From: Chromera velia
Lineage: Eukaryota > Sar > Chromeraceae
DNA: 64,000 bases
Reading direction: 5' to 3'
Assembly: GCA_018398765.1 (NCBI GenBank)
Contig: JAHBMJ010003194.1
Location: 1 to 64,000 of the forward strand
The translations under genes were made by a program, and so were the position numbers. Below, one piece after another: positions 1-12,667 of the stretch (the stretch's first letter is position 1; every line of letters starts with the position of its first letter). Below the pieces are notes generated by a model. That model ran no database searches. It was not told the origin of the DNA and saw only the letters and a list, made by a program, of their open reading frames with translations.

Positions 1-332
1 ATATCAGCGAGTCCGATCTTGGAGGAGAGCATCTTGGCAGACGGTAGAGATTCAAAGTGTTGGTCGAGTTTTTGTCTTTAAAAAAAGAAAGGACAAGCTC
101 AACAGAGCAAAGCGACAGTAGCAAGACAGAAGAGTGGTGAGTAATTGTGGGCGTCTCTTTTGTGCTTCTCAGTGAAAGCCGAGAAGGATGACAAAACCTG
201 AAATCTGAAATTGTCTGACCGCAATTTTTCCAGGCAGATTTTTTGGGCGCGAATTTTTCCAGTCAGAAACGGCTGAGTGCCTCGGATGATCCGCCGTGCA
301 AGGGCCCAAGGAAAAAATTCCGGCATGCCACA

Positions 333-340
333 TGCATGCA
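333..340. promoter_or_regulatory. TGCATGCA palindrome, distal site
   Basis: A perfect TGCATGCA followed by GCT, about 295 bp upstream of the first gene's ATG. The same TGCATGCAGCT word recurs at 21576-21586 in another promoter. TGCATGCA is a known ApiAP2 binding word in Apicomplexa; its use here is inference. Confidence 0.4.
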
Positions 341-444
341 GCTTTGGGGGCACAATGCCGGGGCCCTGCGGCCCCTGCCGCCCTGTCAACCCGTCCACGG
401 TGCGCCTTCGGCATGCCTTCGGCTTGCAGACTGAGCCTCCACCA

Positions 445-452
445 TGCATGCA
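445..452. promoter_or_regulatory. TGCATGCA palindrome, proximal site
   Basis: A perfect TGCATGCA in the context CATGCATGCACTC, about 183 bp upstream of the first gene's ATG. The identical context occurs at 21641-21652, again downstream of a TGCATGCAGCT site, which suggests a shared two-site promoter module. Confidence 0.4.
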
Positions 453-634
453 CTCAAAGCCTGTCAAAGGACTTGGATCTCCGAGCCACATGACCTCAGT
501 ACCGCAGCGTCTCAGTTATGCTGCATATAGACAGGGACCTTTGTTGCCGTTCATAGTTTCCATCCTCACTGTCGCGCAACTGCATGGGCTGACGTGGAAG
601 TGGGTGTGAAGGTTGATTGCGAGAAGGAGAAATA

Positions 635-1463
635 ATGCCCGGATCGTTCCTCAAAGACGAGCATCTGCAGCCAGGCAGAAAGCTCACGTACTTCCAGAAT
701 GCTGTAACACCGGGAACAAGGCTAGAAGAACTGTCCAAGTGTCCAAGCGAGTTGGTCTACCCTGACGGATCCATCGCTCTCGGGTTTCCACCGCGGCCAC
801 TGACGGATCACTTCGACGTCTCCGCAGACGCTCTAGACGGTAGGTCACCGTCTATCTGCCTGTCTTTTTGTATCTGACTGCACGTGCAAGCTTGACATAA
901 AGGAAACTGCTCGGCTATCCTTCCGGACGAAGCTGAGGACCCTGGATCCAGTCGCTGTGACCCTTTCCCCACCTCCTGCCTTTTGCCGTCTCCTGCCGTC
1001 TCTTCAGAACGACGCACGAGAACACGACCCGATCTCGAAGCCTGTGCCGAATCTTTTGGAGTTGTCTGTAGAGTGTGTTTATTCATGCAAAGAGAAAAAA
1101 AGAGGGAGAAAACCTTGGTGTTCCACCCAAAGGTAAAAAAAAGCTGGAGAAGGATTGCCTGCCTGATCTTCCCTCTAGTATTCTGCCAGCCTGGTCCCTG
1201 TTGTTTGTTGTTCGGATTCTTCCGGCCATCTGCTTATCAACTCGGCTTTCGCTTTTTGTTTTTCACTGATTCCATCATTCTTATTCTGCCTGTGTTTCTT
1301 TTTTTTCTTGCTCTTTCGGGTCCGAAAAGAAAAAGAGAGAGAAAATAGACATACCGTCTGTCTGTTTGTCTGTGTGACTGGCTTCCTTGCTGCTCCTTCC
1401 TTCCTTCCTTCCTTCCTCTTTCTTTCCTTGTTTCTTTCCTTCCTTTCTTCGTTCTCTATTGAC

Positions 1464-1507
<44 letters not shown>

Positions 1508-2405
1508 CGCTGTGTGTGTGGGTTTGTGTGCGTATGTTTGTGTGTGTGAGCGTGTGTTTTGTGTATCAGAAAGAGATCCGAAGGGACACCCTCGAACGAC
1601 CAGAGACGGCGTGTGCGCATCTGTGGAGGGTCCTCCACGGTTTTGAGAGAAAGAGGAACTGCCCGTTCATCAAGTCAGTCTTTCATTTATCCTTCACGCC
1701 TCTCCCGTGAGAGATAGACTCTCTTTTCTGCTCTTTTCTTCTCTTTTTTGTCGCTCTTCCAATCTCATGTGGTGAATCACGTGTCAACTCCTGGATTTGA
1801 CTCTTCACACAAATCTGTGCGGATGGATATGCTTTGGCATGTACCTGTACGCATATGTGTGTCTGTATGCATAAGTTTAACCGTTCGTCTTCACATTTCC
1901 TGTTCCCCCATCACGCTGATTCGATTCGCTGGCTTCGTTACACCATTCCCTCGTTTTCTTCTTTCCTTCCTTCAAAAACTTCGGTCTGCATGCATCTCTG
2001 TCTTCTTCTGAGACTCCCTTTCTCTCTTTGAAGCTTTGTTGAGAACAAAATAGAACAGCCGTCCATCACAATTTTGACCGGGAGACAGGACGGTGTTTCC
2101 CTCTGTCTTCTTTCGTCGCGACCTGATTTTTGTTCCATGAAGAAAAGAACAGCATGGGGGAATGATCCATCAGCCCGCCCGGTGTCTCTGTGGGCAGGCA
2201 AGTCCCCCTGTCTCCATATCCTTACGCCCATTGTCTTATCTGCAGACACGCGAGATTCATGAAGGTGGAGGATCTGCGGTCTGAGTTCAAGAGCAAGTAC
2301 AGGGAAATGCTCAGGCTGCCTGAGAGCGGAAATCATAGGGACGAAGCGGGTGCTGAAGAAAAGATGGGCGAGCACAAAAGAGGGAAAAACGAAGCGAAAG
2401 GGTAG
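635..2405 (+). CDS. Unrecognised small protein, two-exon model
   Basis: I do not recognise this protein. Exon 1 (635-843) starts MPGSFLKDEHLQPGRK and has a compact, hydrophilic, proline-containing sequence without a signal peptide. Exon 2 (2246-2405) follows a CTGCAG acceptor and reads HARFMKVEDLRSEFKSKYRE, ending in a Lys/Glu-rich tail and TAG. Joining AG|GTCACC to CTGCAG|A keeps the frame and gives about 122 aa. The donor is weak, so a missed middle exon is possible; GTAGGT four bases upstream is a better donor by consensus but breaks the frame with exon 2. The intron holds CT, GT and TTCC microsatellites on the sense strand, as do the introns of the other genes. The last exon could also continue past a GTAGCA donor at the TAG. 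Confidence 0.5.
1384..1560 (+). repeat. Microsatellite cluster in the intron of the first gene
   Basis: (TTCC)n-like, (CT)n, (GC)n and (GT)n runs in succession. The alternating GC/GT part could adopt Z-DNA. The sense strand is pyrimidine- then GT-rich, the pattern seen in other introns of the window. Confidence 0.85.
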
Positions 2406-3479
2406 CATTTTGCTTCTCTTTTTCTGCGTTTTTCTGCGTGAAAATACTTGGGCGAACGCAGTATGCACGGTGTATAGAATTTTTTTGCTAAATTTCCATA
2501 CCGTTTATTGTGCTGCTATAATTATAGTAGTAAAGACAAAACAAGCTATGCATACATAGCTTTGCATATTGATTTGTTTTGTTTCATGATTTCAATTGAT
2601 TTGATTAAAGATTTGAATAGATTTCAATACCTAATGCATGATTCTTTTTAAAGTGTGTCTTTTAACTAGTCTTTTAATGGAGACTCTGAGGTTTCTAGAT
2701 ATATCTAGATAACAGTAATAAAAAATGATGAAAAGGTTAGCACTAATTAGCATGATGAGATCCAACTTTATTGTTACTAAAAAAAAAAGATGCTAATAGA
2801 TGTTAGACTGTCCATAACTGTCCATATGAAACTTCGTTGTCTAAACTTGTCTTAACCTGTCTACATGACTCTGCTTAACTCTGTTTAACTCTGCTTAATT
2901 CCTCTTTATGCATATATCATGGGAATTGAGTCGGAATGAATCTGCCTAGTGGCGGCCAGTAACGGCCAGTGACTTTACCTGGGAAGCATGAGGCTGATTA
3001 AAGAAAGACGAACTCGAAGTTTCCCTTCTCCGACTGTTTATTGCTGTATTTATATGTTTCGTCTTCAGCAAATCGCCAGATAAAAGGCGCGGAACTTCCG
3101 GCGGAAGCACCGTATAGAAGGCCCGCAGCTGAATTCAGCGTGACATCAGACTGAGCACGCGTCAAGATGACGAAATGCATGAGACCGCGCGCGCAATCGC
3201 ACCGATCCGATTTTGTCTGACCTTTTTGAAGATGTACGTATCGGCCGAAGAGCATATGTGTACATGTGTCTGGTGGTGATGCATGTTCGGCCCATACATC
3301 CCTATTGCATCTCTCAACTGTGTCTATTGCCCGTGCACGCCAACAATAGTCTTCAAGGCGGGAAGGAGAGTCACCTATTCGCTTGGTCCATTGTGTGACT
3401 GCAGTTTCGTGTTTTTCTCCCTTGATTGATTGATTCTTGTGTCGTTCGATTTGCGGACTTCCAGTGGTCGATTGCAAAG
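2406..3479. other. Intergenic, AT-rich to mixed
   Basis: AT-rich from about 2500 to 2930, with short near-tandem words (CTCTGCTTAA / CTCTGTTTAA at 2870-2900) and GGCCAGT repeats at 2950-2975. No coding signal is visible. 3000-3479 is more balanced and presumably holds the promoter of the ABC-F gene; TGCATG half-sites occur at about 3176 and 3281. A long minus-strand open frame across 2998-3651 has no recognisable domain and overlaps the real gene, so I do not call it. Confidence 0.5.
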
Positions 3480-5369
3480 ATGTCCATTGATTTTTTGGAA
3501 GGCTCCCGCGTAGTGAGTTACAACGGTTCGCAGCTGGTTCTGGATGTGGGGCTGCAGCGTGGAGGGACGGAGCTGTTTGGAGTCTCGAGGGTCTCTTTGC
3601 AGCACGGCAGCGTGAGTGCGATCGTGGCACCCAATGGCTTTGGCAAAACAAGTTTCCTGTCCTCTCTGATGAACTTGAGCGGTTTTCCAGACTTGTCTGT
3701 GGCAGTGATTCGCTCCGATTGGGTGCGATTAGAGACGGAAAGTGCGGATGGACCGGGCACCCAACCGATCGGTTCGTTGCTACCTGTTGATTTCCTTCTT
3801 CACACCTTGCGGCAACGTCAGCAGAGCCTTCAGCAGCAGATCAGCGACCTTGAAGATAATCTGCCCACTTTGGCAGCAGATGCCGTAGAAAAAGCGGCCG
3901 AGCGCATCGGCTTTCTCTACGATGCCCTTGACTCCCTTGATGATGCCCAGATACAAGAAGTGGCGATGAAAGCTCTGTCTGAATTGGGATTCGTGGAGAG
4001 AGGAGTGGACTCCACTAAGTGTGGAGAGCTGTCGGGTGGTTGGCTCTACCGCCTGAAACTGGCTTCCACTCTCTTGGCACGTCCCGAGATTTTGATTATA
4101 GATGAGCCCTCCTTTCTCGACGAGAAGGGAACCGACTGGCTCATCCATTTCCTCTCTGAGGAGTTGACCGAGGGTAATAATTCAATCGTCTTGCTTGCAA
4201 CCCATAAAGAGTATCTGTTGGAAGCGCTTGCTGAGCAGATCCTGTACATCACCCCGGGCACTGAGACAGAGGGGCGGATGCTGCTTCAGTTCTCAGGAAG
4301 TTACGATTCGTTTCTGCACACCCAGCAGCAAGTGATGACTCAAAAGCAGAAGGGGGAGAAAGCAGTCGCGATTGAGGAGGCCACAGCCGCCAAGACGAAA
4401 CAGTTGTTGCAGAAAGAACAGAAGAAGAAAGATGCAGGATTTGCAAAGAAGACTGAGGTAGGAGGATCGAGAGCCCTTCGGCAGACGACTATGGTGTCAG
4501 AGCAGAAGGCGCATAGCGCTCTGAAAAATCGAGCCAAACATCTCGAAAGAGTGCGACAGCGCATTGAGAGTCGGGGTGAGGCTCAGGGTATGAATCTTCA
4601 AAAACAGCAGGCCTTGGCACCCATCCGATTGACGGGCGAGGCTGCAGCAGAGACAGGTGCACCGATTCTGCTTGTCGACTCAGTTGATTTTTCTTATGAG
4701 ACGATCCGCAATCGTTCCTCCTCGCTTTTACAACAATTGAGTTGTGCGATCTATCCGAAAGATTGTATCGCCCTGGTGGGAGAGAACGGTGCAGGAAAGA
4801 GCACCCTGTTGAAATTGATCGTGGGAGAATTGTCCCCCTCCAGGGGGGAGGTGCGTTTCCCGCATCCTTTGCGGTATGTCTACTTTCCTCAGAATGCCGC
4901 GATGGAGTTGACACTTCGGGATGACATCGGGGGTGTGACTGCACAGGATCTGGTTCAGAGGGTTGCCTCGACTGAGATTCAAGTGGCAGGCAGAACGGGG
5001 AAGGCTCCTGTGACCATGTCCCAGTTGCAGGCGCGTTCGCACTTGGGTCAATTCGGTTTGACAAAAGAACTTGCAGAGAGGAAAGTGGGGTCTCTTTCCA
5101 CAGGGGAGAGAACTCGTCTGTATCTGTCCCTTCTGATGATTGGCTTTGACAAAAACCTCCCTCCACAGTTGTTGATTCTAGATGAGATCTCAGACAACCT
5201 CGACGTCGACACGGTCGATTCTCTCGTGGCGGCACTGGAGGGGTTTGAGGGCGCTGTGCTCGCTGTTTCACATGAGCGCGTCCATTTCCTTGAAAGGTTC
5301 GCCTCCCAAGAGTGGACTTTGAAAGGGGGGCGCCTTTCTGTTGTACATTGTGAGTCCCGGGGAGTATGA
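3480..5369 (+). CDS. ABC-F family ATPase (twin ABC cassette, no membrane domain), intronless
   Basis: Two nucleotide-binding domains on one 629-aa chain with no transmembrane segments, the ABC-F layout of translation-factor-like ATPases that act on ribosomes. Domain 1 has Walker A APNGFGKT (about residues 50-57), signature LSGGW (184-188) and Walker B ILIIDEPS (204-211). A Lys/Glu/Gln-rich linker with coiled-coil character spans about 290-370. Domain 2 has Walker A GENGAGKST (434-442), signature LSTGE (539-543) and Walker B LLILDEISDNLD with D568/E569. The ATG at 3480 has a good context (AAGATGT); the open frame extends further upstream but without an ATG. Terminator TGA. The complete absence of introns contrasts with neighbouring genes and fits a bacterial-origin or retroposed copy (inference). 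The subfamily is not assigned; the LSGGW and DEISDNLD variants point away from standard ABCF1-3. Confidence 0.93.
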   Translation: MSIDFLEGSRVVSYNGSQLVLDVGLQRGGTELFGVSRVSLQHGSVSAIVAPNGFGKTSFLSSLMNLSGFPDLSVAVIRSDWVRLETESADGPGTQPIGSLLPVDFLLHTLRQRQQSLQQQISDLEDNLPTLAADAVEKAAERIGFLYDALDSLDDAQIQEVAMKALSELGFVERGVDSTKCGELSGGWLYRLKLASTLLARPEILIIDEPSFLDEKGTDWLIHFLSEELTEGNNSIVLLATHKEYLLEALAEQILYITPGTETEGRMLLQFSGSYDSFLHTQQQVMTQKQKGEKAVAIEEATAAKTKQLLQKEQKKKDAGFAKKTEVGGSRALRQTTMVSEQKAHSALKNRAKHLERVRQRIESRGEAQGMNLQKQQALAPIRLTGEAAAETGAPILLVDSVDFSYETIRNRSSSLLQQLSCAIYPKDCIALVGENGAGKSTLLKLIVGELSPSRGEVRFPHPLRYVYFPQNAAMELTLRDDIGGVTAQDLVQRVASTEIQVAGRTGKAPVTMSQLQARSHLGQFGLTKELAERKVGSLSTGERTRLYLSLLMIGFDKNLPPQLLILDEISDNLDVDTVDSLVAALEGFEGAVLAVSHERVHFLERFASQEWTLKGGRLSVVHCESRGV

Positions 5370-6565
5370 TTAATTCAAGTTATTCAATAAGCACGGCCAT
5401 TATTCTTTTTGTCAATATTAGAAAAAATTTTATGAAACATTCCAGTTATAGACAGTATATACATAAAATAAATGTTTCAGTATGCTTTAGTTGACTCTTT
5501 TTTAAACAAGTAAGATGTAGTTCGCTTTACACTGTGTATAGGTGTTAATAGGTGTTAAATATTGGGTGGTAGGTAAGTATTTTCATATTTATGACCAGCT
5601 TTGTTTTAAGAACTCTGGTCAAAGGATAATTTTAAAGAGTCTAGACATAGACTATGTCATTATCAGTAGAGGAAAAACTTTTACATGTGCCCCGTACTTC
5701 ACTGCCCTTCCGCTTTGGTGGATCTTTCTTTGCCTGTAGTTTGCTTAGAAGGTGTATACGTCTCACACAACGGTGTTAGGTTTAGCTTTTAAACATGGTC
5801 ATCATCATTAGTATTCGGGGGGGGGGGGGGGGGGGGGGGCAACCGGAATATTAATTCTATTCTATGATGATATTCAGTTTAGTCTAGAAGTTTCGCGTCA
5901 GAACATAGGCTCCCCATTTACTCCCAGTAGTATTCATCATCATCAGAAATGATGCAAACTACAATTCAAATGTTTTTTCACAAAAAAATGCCCCCACTAA
6001 CCCTCCCGACCAATTCTTAACTCTTAGAGAATGATGGAATTACATTGGGAGTTGGGGGTAGAATTACACACAGCATCATATACGCGGCCACTGTATTATA
6101 GGGGGCGGCGCCGCTTGAACGTACGTAGAAAAACGCATTTTCTACGTACGCATTTTCAACGAAATTTCTGCAGGCTGTATAGGTGGCGCGGCTCGCACGC
6201 ATACGCATTTTTTTAATTAAAAAAAAAAAAAGAATACAGAAAGGAAGATCTGTATAAGCATGTATATGCATTTACAAGCATGCATATGAATAGAACCTCA
6301 CAGTTTATTCTGGCACAGACAGCACGCAGCTAAGGACTTCACCAGCAGCCACGTAGAAGGGCGGAATCAAGCAGCTCCCTTTTGCACTTGGAGCGCTAAT
6401 CGATCCCAGCATACAGGCAGTTGACTACCTTCCATCAATCCGGAACACCCTTCTTAATCGGAACGCCATCCCTTCGGTCTGATAACGGAGCACCATCTCA
6501 CTTAAGTCTTCCCTCCTCCTTTGTTCCACAGCCCTCTCTGCTTCGTGCTCTAGTCTGCCCACAGG
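5370..6565. other. Intergenic with poly-G run and a perfect hairpin
   Basis: AT-rich after the ABC-F stop. A run of about 22 G lies at 5818-5839 and may be a low-confidence assembly spot. A perfect 13-bp inverted repeat (CGTACGTAGAAAA and its complement) with a 5-base loop lies at 6120-6150. GCATGCAT at about 6281 lies in the putative promoter of the next gene. No gene is supported. Confidence 0.5.
6120..6150. repeat. Perfect short inverted repeat
   Basis: Arms 6120-6132 and 6138-6150 are exact reverse complements (13 bp) separated by ACGCA. It could be a MITE remnant or a cruciform/hairpin; nothing else identifies it. Confidence 0.6.
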
Positions 6566-9500
6566 ATGCAGACGCGTCTGCACGTTGTGAAGGGCCACTT
6601 CGAGTTGGACGCCGACCCCTCCCTTAGGGAGACGGCCGGGGCTCTGGCTGTGCATGTGATAGCGAAACTGGAGGACAGTGTGGGGAAGACCAGTGACCAA
6701 CCTAGCGGCTCAAGCCAATGGAACGAAGTGCTCAATTTGGAAAGCAAGGGCGCAGAGGATCCGACTGGAGAGTCTCCCTTGATTATCACACTAACGGCAG
6801 TATGCAAGAACCCCATTTCAGACCCCCAATCTGCTGCTGGAGGAAGCGCTTCGACAGGACCGGGAGGCGAGTCTGAGTGGATCCTCGCACAGTCAGAATT
6901 GAAGATCAGCGATACCACGGGACAGCAAACAGTGGTCTTCACACGACAGGTCAGCCGTCTATACGATCGTTCGTGCAGTTCCTCTCATGCGTGCATGCAT
7001 GCATGCCTTTATGTCAAAGAACCTGGCCTTCTGACCCAACTGCATACACGCACGGCTCTGTCCACTGCGCTTCTTTACAGGAGTCTGTGGCTTCTCGTCA
7101 ATTCGTCTGGTTCTTTCTGTCCCTCTTCCCCCCATCCCTCAACCACCCCTCTGTCCCTGCGTCTCCCTGTGTATGTATATATGTATGTATGTATGTATGT
7201 ACGTGTGTGTCCTTGCGACGGTAGGCTCGTATGTCAGTTTCCGTGTCTGCACCTACCGCTACCTGTGTCCGTGCCTTTCTCTCTGTCTGAATTTCTCTCT
7301 GCTTGTTATCCATGGGAATGTCAGCGTGGTGGTCTGTCTGTCTGCTTATCTCTCTTGCCACGCACTTCATGTGTCTGCCCTACCTGTGTGCCTTTCTGCC
7401 TCCCTCCTTCTTGACCTCTCTCGATGTCCCCCTGTCCCTCATTTCTTCTCTTTCTTTCTTGACCTCTCTCGATGTCCTCCTGTCCCTCATTTCTTCTCTC
7501 TCTTTCTTGACCTCTCTCGATGTCCTCCTGTCCCTCATTTCTTCTCTCTCTTTCTTGACCTCTCTCGATGTCCTCCTGTCCCTCATTTCTTCTCTCTCTT
7601 TCTTGACCTCTCTCGATGTCCTCCTGTCCCTCATTTCTTCTCTCTCTTTCTTCACCTCTCTCGATGTCCTCCTGTCCCTCATTTCTTCTCTCTTTTTTTT
7701 GAGCTCTCTCGATGTCCTCCTGTCCCTCATTTCTTCTCTCTCTTCCTGTTCTAGTCCTTGATACTCCCTCCCTAGTTCGTTGACTTCCCCCATCCCTCTA
7801 GACTTCTTTTCTCGCGCAAAGTTTCCCCCTTGGGTTTGCTCTGCACTCCCTGCAGGACGGACAAAAAGCAGGGGAGGTTGAGGTTGAATTCGTTGTGGCC
7901 TCTGCGGGAGAACTGCAGAGGTTCAGAGAATTGGCAGACGAGGCAGACAGAGAGAATCCAATCGAACCCAACGGAGACGAAGGGGAACCAGCAGGAGAGG
8001 CCCAACAGGGCCCACTCCGTACAGGGGCCAGTGTCCACTTCGAGGACGAATCCCCTAGTAGGCACGCCGGGGCCCAGGATGAGGAGGGAGCAAGAGGGTC
8101 AAGCACTAGGGTCGTTCCCCCTGTGGCCACCTCCACAGTGCCCAGAGCACAGAGCGAGAGCCAATTGGCGCAGTTGACAAGAGGCATGACGGGTACAGGG
8201 ACAGGGAGGAGCCATGCAGCAACAGACGGCCCCCCCCCCCTCACACCAGGGCCCCATTTGGATGAGATGCTAGCGCGAGTGTGGGACAGCCCGAGGTTCC
8301 ACCACACGTGTTGCTTGAAGGGAATTTCGTTCGGGGAACTGCAACCACGCAAGTCAGCAAGAAGCAAGACGTTGGAAGGAGAGTTTTCCGATTCAATGAT
8401 GTGATTGTGCACACACTTCTTTTTGTTTTTGTTTTTGTTGTTGGGGGAAGGGTTGAAAGGAAGCTCCTTCTGTTCCGGGAGAGATCAATCTCTTCTTCTC
8501 TGCTTTTTGGTTTCGTTCGTCCCGCAATACTTTTTTCAAAGACTGTCTGCTGACTTGACTGCCCTATTGCCGGATTCTCTATTTGTCCACATTTTGTGTT
8601 CGTTTCTTTTCTTACCTCCCGCATGAGAGTGAGCGCTTCGTTTCTCTCCGTGCACTCACTGAAGTCGACCTCGGTTTCCTTTCTTTTCATCTCACATCCG
8701 CCTCCTGACACAAAAGTGCCTATGTGCATTCTTCTTTCTTTGTTTCCCTTTTTCTGCAGGCCATCAGACTTTAAAAACTTTCGCAAAGGCCCCAAACCCA
8801 TCGGACTCGCGATGTCCTTACCGGAGGTGCCCAAGATGATGGCAGACAATTACGAGAAACTGAGAAGGCAGAAGGTGTTCGAGTGTCTGGACTTTTATAA
8901 CAGAGTCTGCGGTTCGAATCCACGAGAAAAGGAAAACCCACAGCGGCAACTCACTGAAGAGTCAGAGGCCCCCCCCGCCCCCCCCCAGCTAGGCTCCTCT
9001 GCCCTATCCTCCAAGGCAGCAGCGCCCCTCCGCCAAGTCACTCGGACCTTCGAGCAATTCCCAAACCTGATGACGAAGGCGAAGAGCGCAGAGCTTCTTT
9101 CGAATTTGATGGAACAGTCAGTCGACTTGTTTGTTCTGATGAAGGGGAGAAAGCACCAAAACTATTCCTGATTCAACCATTGGATGTCTTCATTGTGACT
9201 TCGTGTTCCTTTTTTTTTCTTGCACCTTCTAAGTAGCTCTTTCCCTGCAGTTCGCCAGCCGTGTGTCTTCTCTCAGCGCTTTCCCCCTCCAGATTGTGAT
9301 GATTTCTGCGGACGGAAAAAGCCCTGGAGATTTCGGTATTCTTTTTCTATGATTAACCTGTTGATGAGAATATCTGTCCCCCGGCCTTGCCATTCATTCA
9401 TTCATTCATGCATGTATCTGTTCACAGATGAGCCTATTCGTTCATTTGTATGTGTGCGTCTATACATGCCCTCGAATAGACAGACTCCTTTCCCATCCGT

Positions 9501-10309
9501 CTGCACCTATTCATACAGGGAAATGTGCCATTTTCATTGTTGCACACTTTGCTTTGTTTTTCATTTTTTGTTTGAAAACTCCTCTTTCTTTGCAGAGAGG
9601 CCCGACGGATCGAGAAGGAGCTCCAGTTCGAGGCGCGTCTCCAGGCTGCAGTGGAGAGGGAGAACGAGGAGCAACTCCTGAAGGAACTCTGGCTACAGCA
9701 GAGACTTGTGTACAGGCATAAGAGGAAAGAGGAGAGGGAGAAGATGTACACAGAGAAGGGGAAATTTGCCTTGGACATTTCCTTAGCTCGGAACGAGAGG
9801 TTCCAGACTTGCAAGAGGGCCCGAGCAGTGGAGAGAGAGGAGAGACAAGCGATGCGGACGGTTGCGTTGGAGGAGAAGGAGAGAGCGCTGGAGCAATTCT
9901 ACTTGGAGAAGAGCATGAAGGAGTCGAAAAAGTCAGCAATTCAACTGATTGACCACCTATTTGATATTGTCCAGTAAAACAGAACGAACAGAATGAATGC
10001 TCGACGTTCATTTAGACGGGGTCCCGACAGGAAGGCACGAAAGGAAGCTAAAGAAGGAAAAGAAGTATAGACAAACACGTGTCGACCTTTCAGGCACAAA
10101 AATGCTTGTACATTTCAGAGCTACGTATCAGACGCAATTGATGAAGTATGCCCGTCCGTAATTGGGAATCAGAAAACAGCAAAAAGAGTAGGGGCGGGGG
10201 GAAAGAAGAGGGGAGAGAACTTATTTTCCTTCTGCGATTTTGCTGTCTTTGCGTAAGATTTTCCCCTGCAAACCCTTACTTAGAGACTCTCCCCTTTTTT
10301 CTGCGCACT

Positions 10310-10380
<71 letters not shown>

Positions 10381-12580
10381 CTTTCCTACCTGGTTTGTAT
10401 ATAATCGTCTGTTTCCACGCTCTTGTTTTCTTTCAGGGGAGAGGAGTGGCTGTTGAAGCGCCGGGAGGTGGAGGCCCGAATCGAGGCCGATATTCTCGTG
10501 CGCAGTCAGAAGGCAGCGGAGTCCTCAGCCGAGTACGAGAGGAAGGTAGAGGCGCTGAAGGGTCTGTTGGCACAGAAGGAGAAGGAGAGACTGCTCAACG
10601 TGGCTGAGAAAGAGATGAAGTGGGTGGGGGCTGCGGACCGAGTTGAAAGGAGAAAGAGACAGAACGAGTATGAGCGGGAGATCCAGGCAGAGAAACTTCA
10701 GGAGAAGGTCAGTCAGTCAGTCTATTCATCTATCTCATTTTGTTGTTGTTTGTGTTATCATTACTATTGTTGTTGTTATTATTGTTGTTGTTGTTGCTCC
10801 CGTTGCATGAATGCTGTCTTTCTGGAGGGGGAAGACAGCTTCGAAGGAGACCTGTCTTTTCAGCTCTGAGATGGTTCTCTCCGCTGCTGTTACACCAGGC
10901 TCACTGTCAGTTACAATTTTTTGAATGATTTCTTGTTGCAGTTCGACTACGTAGAGGCGATGGAGTCTGTCAAACAGATGCTGACAGACCAGAGGCGCAA
11001 CAGGTCAGACAGAAAAAGATCAATAGAGACAATTGCTGGGAAGAATGGAGAGGGGGACTGTGAGACTCTCTGAAAGGAAGTCTGCCCTCCTCATTTCTCC
11101 GTTTGATAGTCTAATTCTGTGTTCGTTCCTTCTCTTGCTGATTGATGGAATTCCCTCACTTTCCCCGTCCCCTTACTCTCCAGTCCTGTCTCCTCGTTTC
11201 GATCCCGGAGCTCCGCACATTCACTTGACCTCAATTCAATTACCTGATTTATAATATTCACGATTGATTGCTGCCTGCAGGAACATCATGGCTGAGGGAT
11301 TGAAGTGCAAGCCCCTCTCCCTCCAGAGAGTCCAGCCGGGCCCGGGGTCCTACTGCGGCCTCCAGCACCAGAGCTGCATAGGCGAATTCTCCGCACCCAA
11401 AATCTCAAAAGCATCTGTCAGTTGATTCAAGAAGAAAGGAAGACTGGTGGGGTTAAGGACAAAAGTGTTGTGTTTCAAAAAGGCGGACTAGAACAAGACA
11501 AACACAGGAGACGCCTGAGGAAGGCGAAGAGGAAGAAAGCAAAAAAGTAGGGAATGACACAACCAACGGCGAGTAAGAAAGGAAGAAACAACTTCATGCA
11601 GAGAACAGTTCTTGCAGGAATGAAGGAAGAAATTGAGGGAGCGAATATTTTTCCGTGACCCTTCAGAGCTTCGAAGGGTTCCAAATGTTCCGTCTTTGAT
11701 GGAGGCTGCTTGTGAGCCACCGTATGTGCCTGCGTAGAACTTCTTGTTGCCGTGCATATGGGCGCGAGTGTATGTATCAGTATCCATCTTCGTCTGTATG
11801 TGTTTGCTTCTCCGCAGGTCCCCAACGTATTCGACCAAGCGTGGATGTCCAAGAGAGACGTTCCCGCCCCGAATGTGTATTTCAGAAGTAAATTCTACAA
11901 AAACGACCCGGAAGTGATGCAGAAGGACATCACTGGGCAGCCCTCGAGTGGCTCCTTCGGTTTGCACTACGCGCAGATGCTCTCGAAGGGAGGCAACACG
12001 TGGGGAGGAGCTAAGTACACCGTGGAGAGGCAACCGAGAGCCACACAGGCAAGAAGAGACCTCACTGGGTACTCTGTGCCGGGGCCTGGAAATTATTTCC
12101 TGTTAGTCAGTCCATTAGTTAGACACACAGAGAGTCAAGCATAGGGAGTGCGTCTTGTCATGCAGTCACGCACGGGAAAAAGTCGTTTTGTGTCAGTCAG
12201 CTTTCTCATAAGTGACAAGCTGGTTTTCTGCAACAAAAAGACCATGTCGACGGAAAACTGTTTTTGAAAATTGACACATTTGACTTTTTTTGTCTCCAAT
12301 CCTCACCCAGGGCAGAGGGGTTGAAAGAGAGTCGCGAAAAAAAGCTAAGCCTTTCTACGATTGAAAACTGGACCTGCCATTTCACGTGTATCCTCATCAT
12401 CCTCTCTCAGTCTGCTCTTCTGCCGTGTCTCTTTTAAAGTTTCGCGGAGGTGTTATGGTGAAGGCCTCCGGCAAGGTCATGAAGTCAATTTTGGAGCCTG
12501 CCTACATGCATGCGCTCGATGTCGTTCAATGATCAGTTCGTTTTCGATGTCCTCATTCAGGTCTTCTGTATGTGTGTGTG

Positions 12581-12667
<87 letters not shown>

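Larger units (their letters stand above)
1..634. other. Intergenic / 5' region of the first gene
   Basis: No gene is supported here. A GC-rich block at about 285-440 contains repeated GGCATGCC and CCTTCGGC words and two TGCATGCA palindromes (annotated separately) upstream of the start codon at 635. Short open frames on both strands look like composition noise: they have no recognisable domain and no splice context. Confidence 0.5.

Noticed and set aside
2998-3651. 217-codon minus-strand frame upstream of and overlapping the ABC-F start
   Set aside because: No recognisable domain; antisense to a strong gene at its end.
4489-5271. 260-codon minus-strand frame
   Set aside because: Lies wholly antisense to the second ABC cassette; its composition mirrors that gene.
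7173-7793. Long open frames with 16-aa repeats on both strands
   Set aside because: They are translations of the 48-bp intronic minisatellite; the period is a multiple of three, so all frames stay open.
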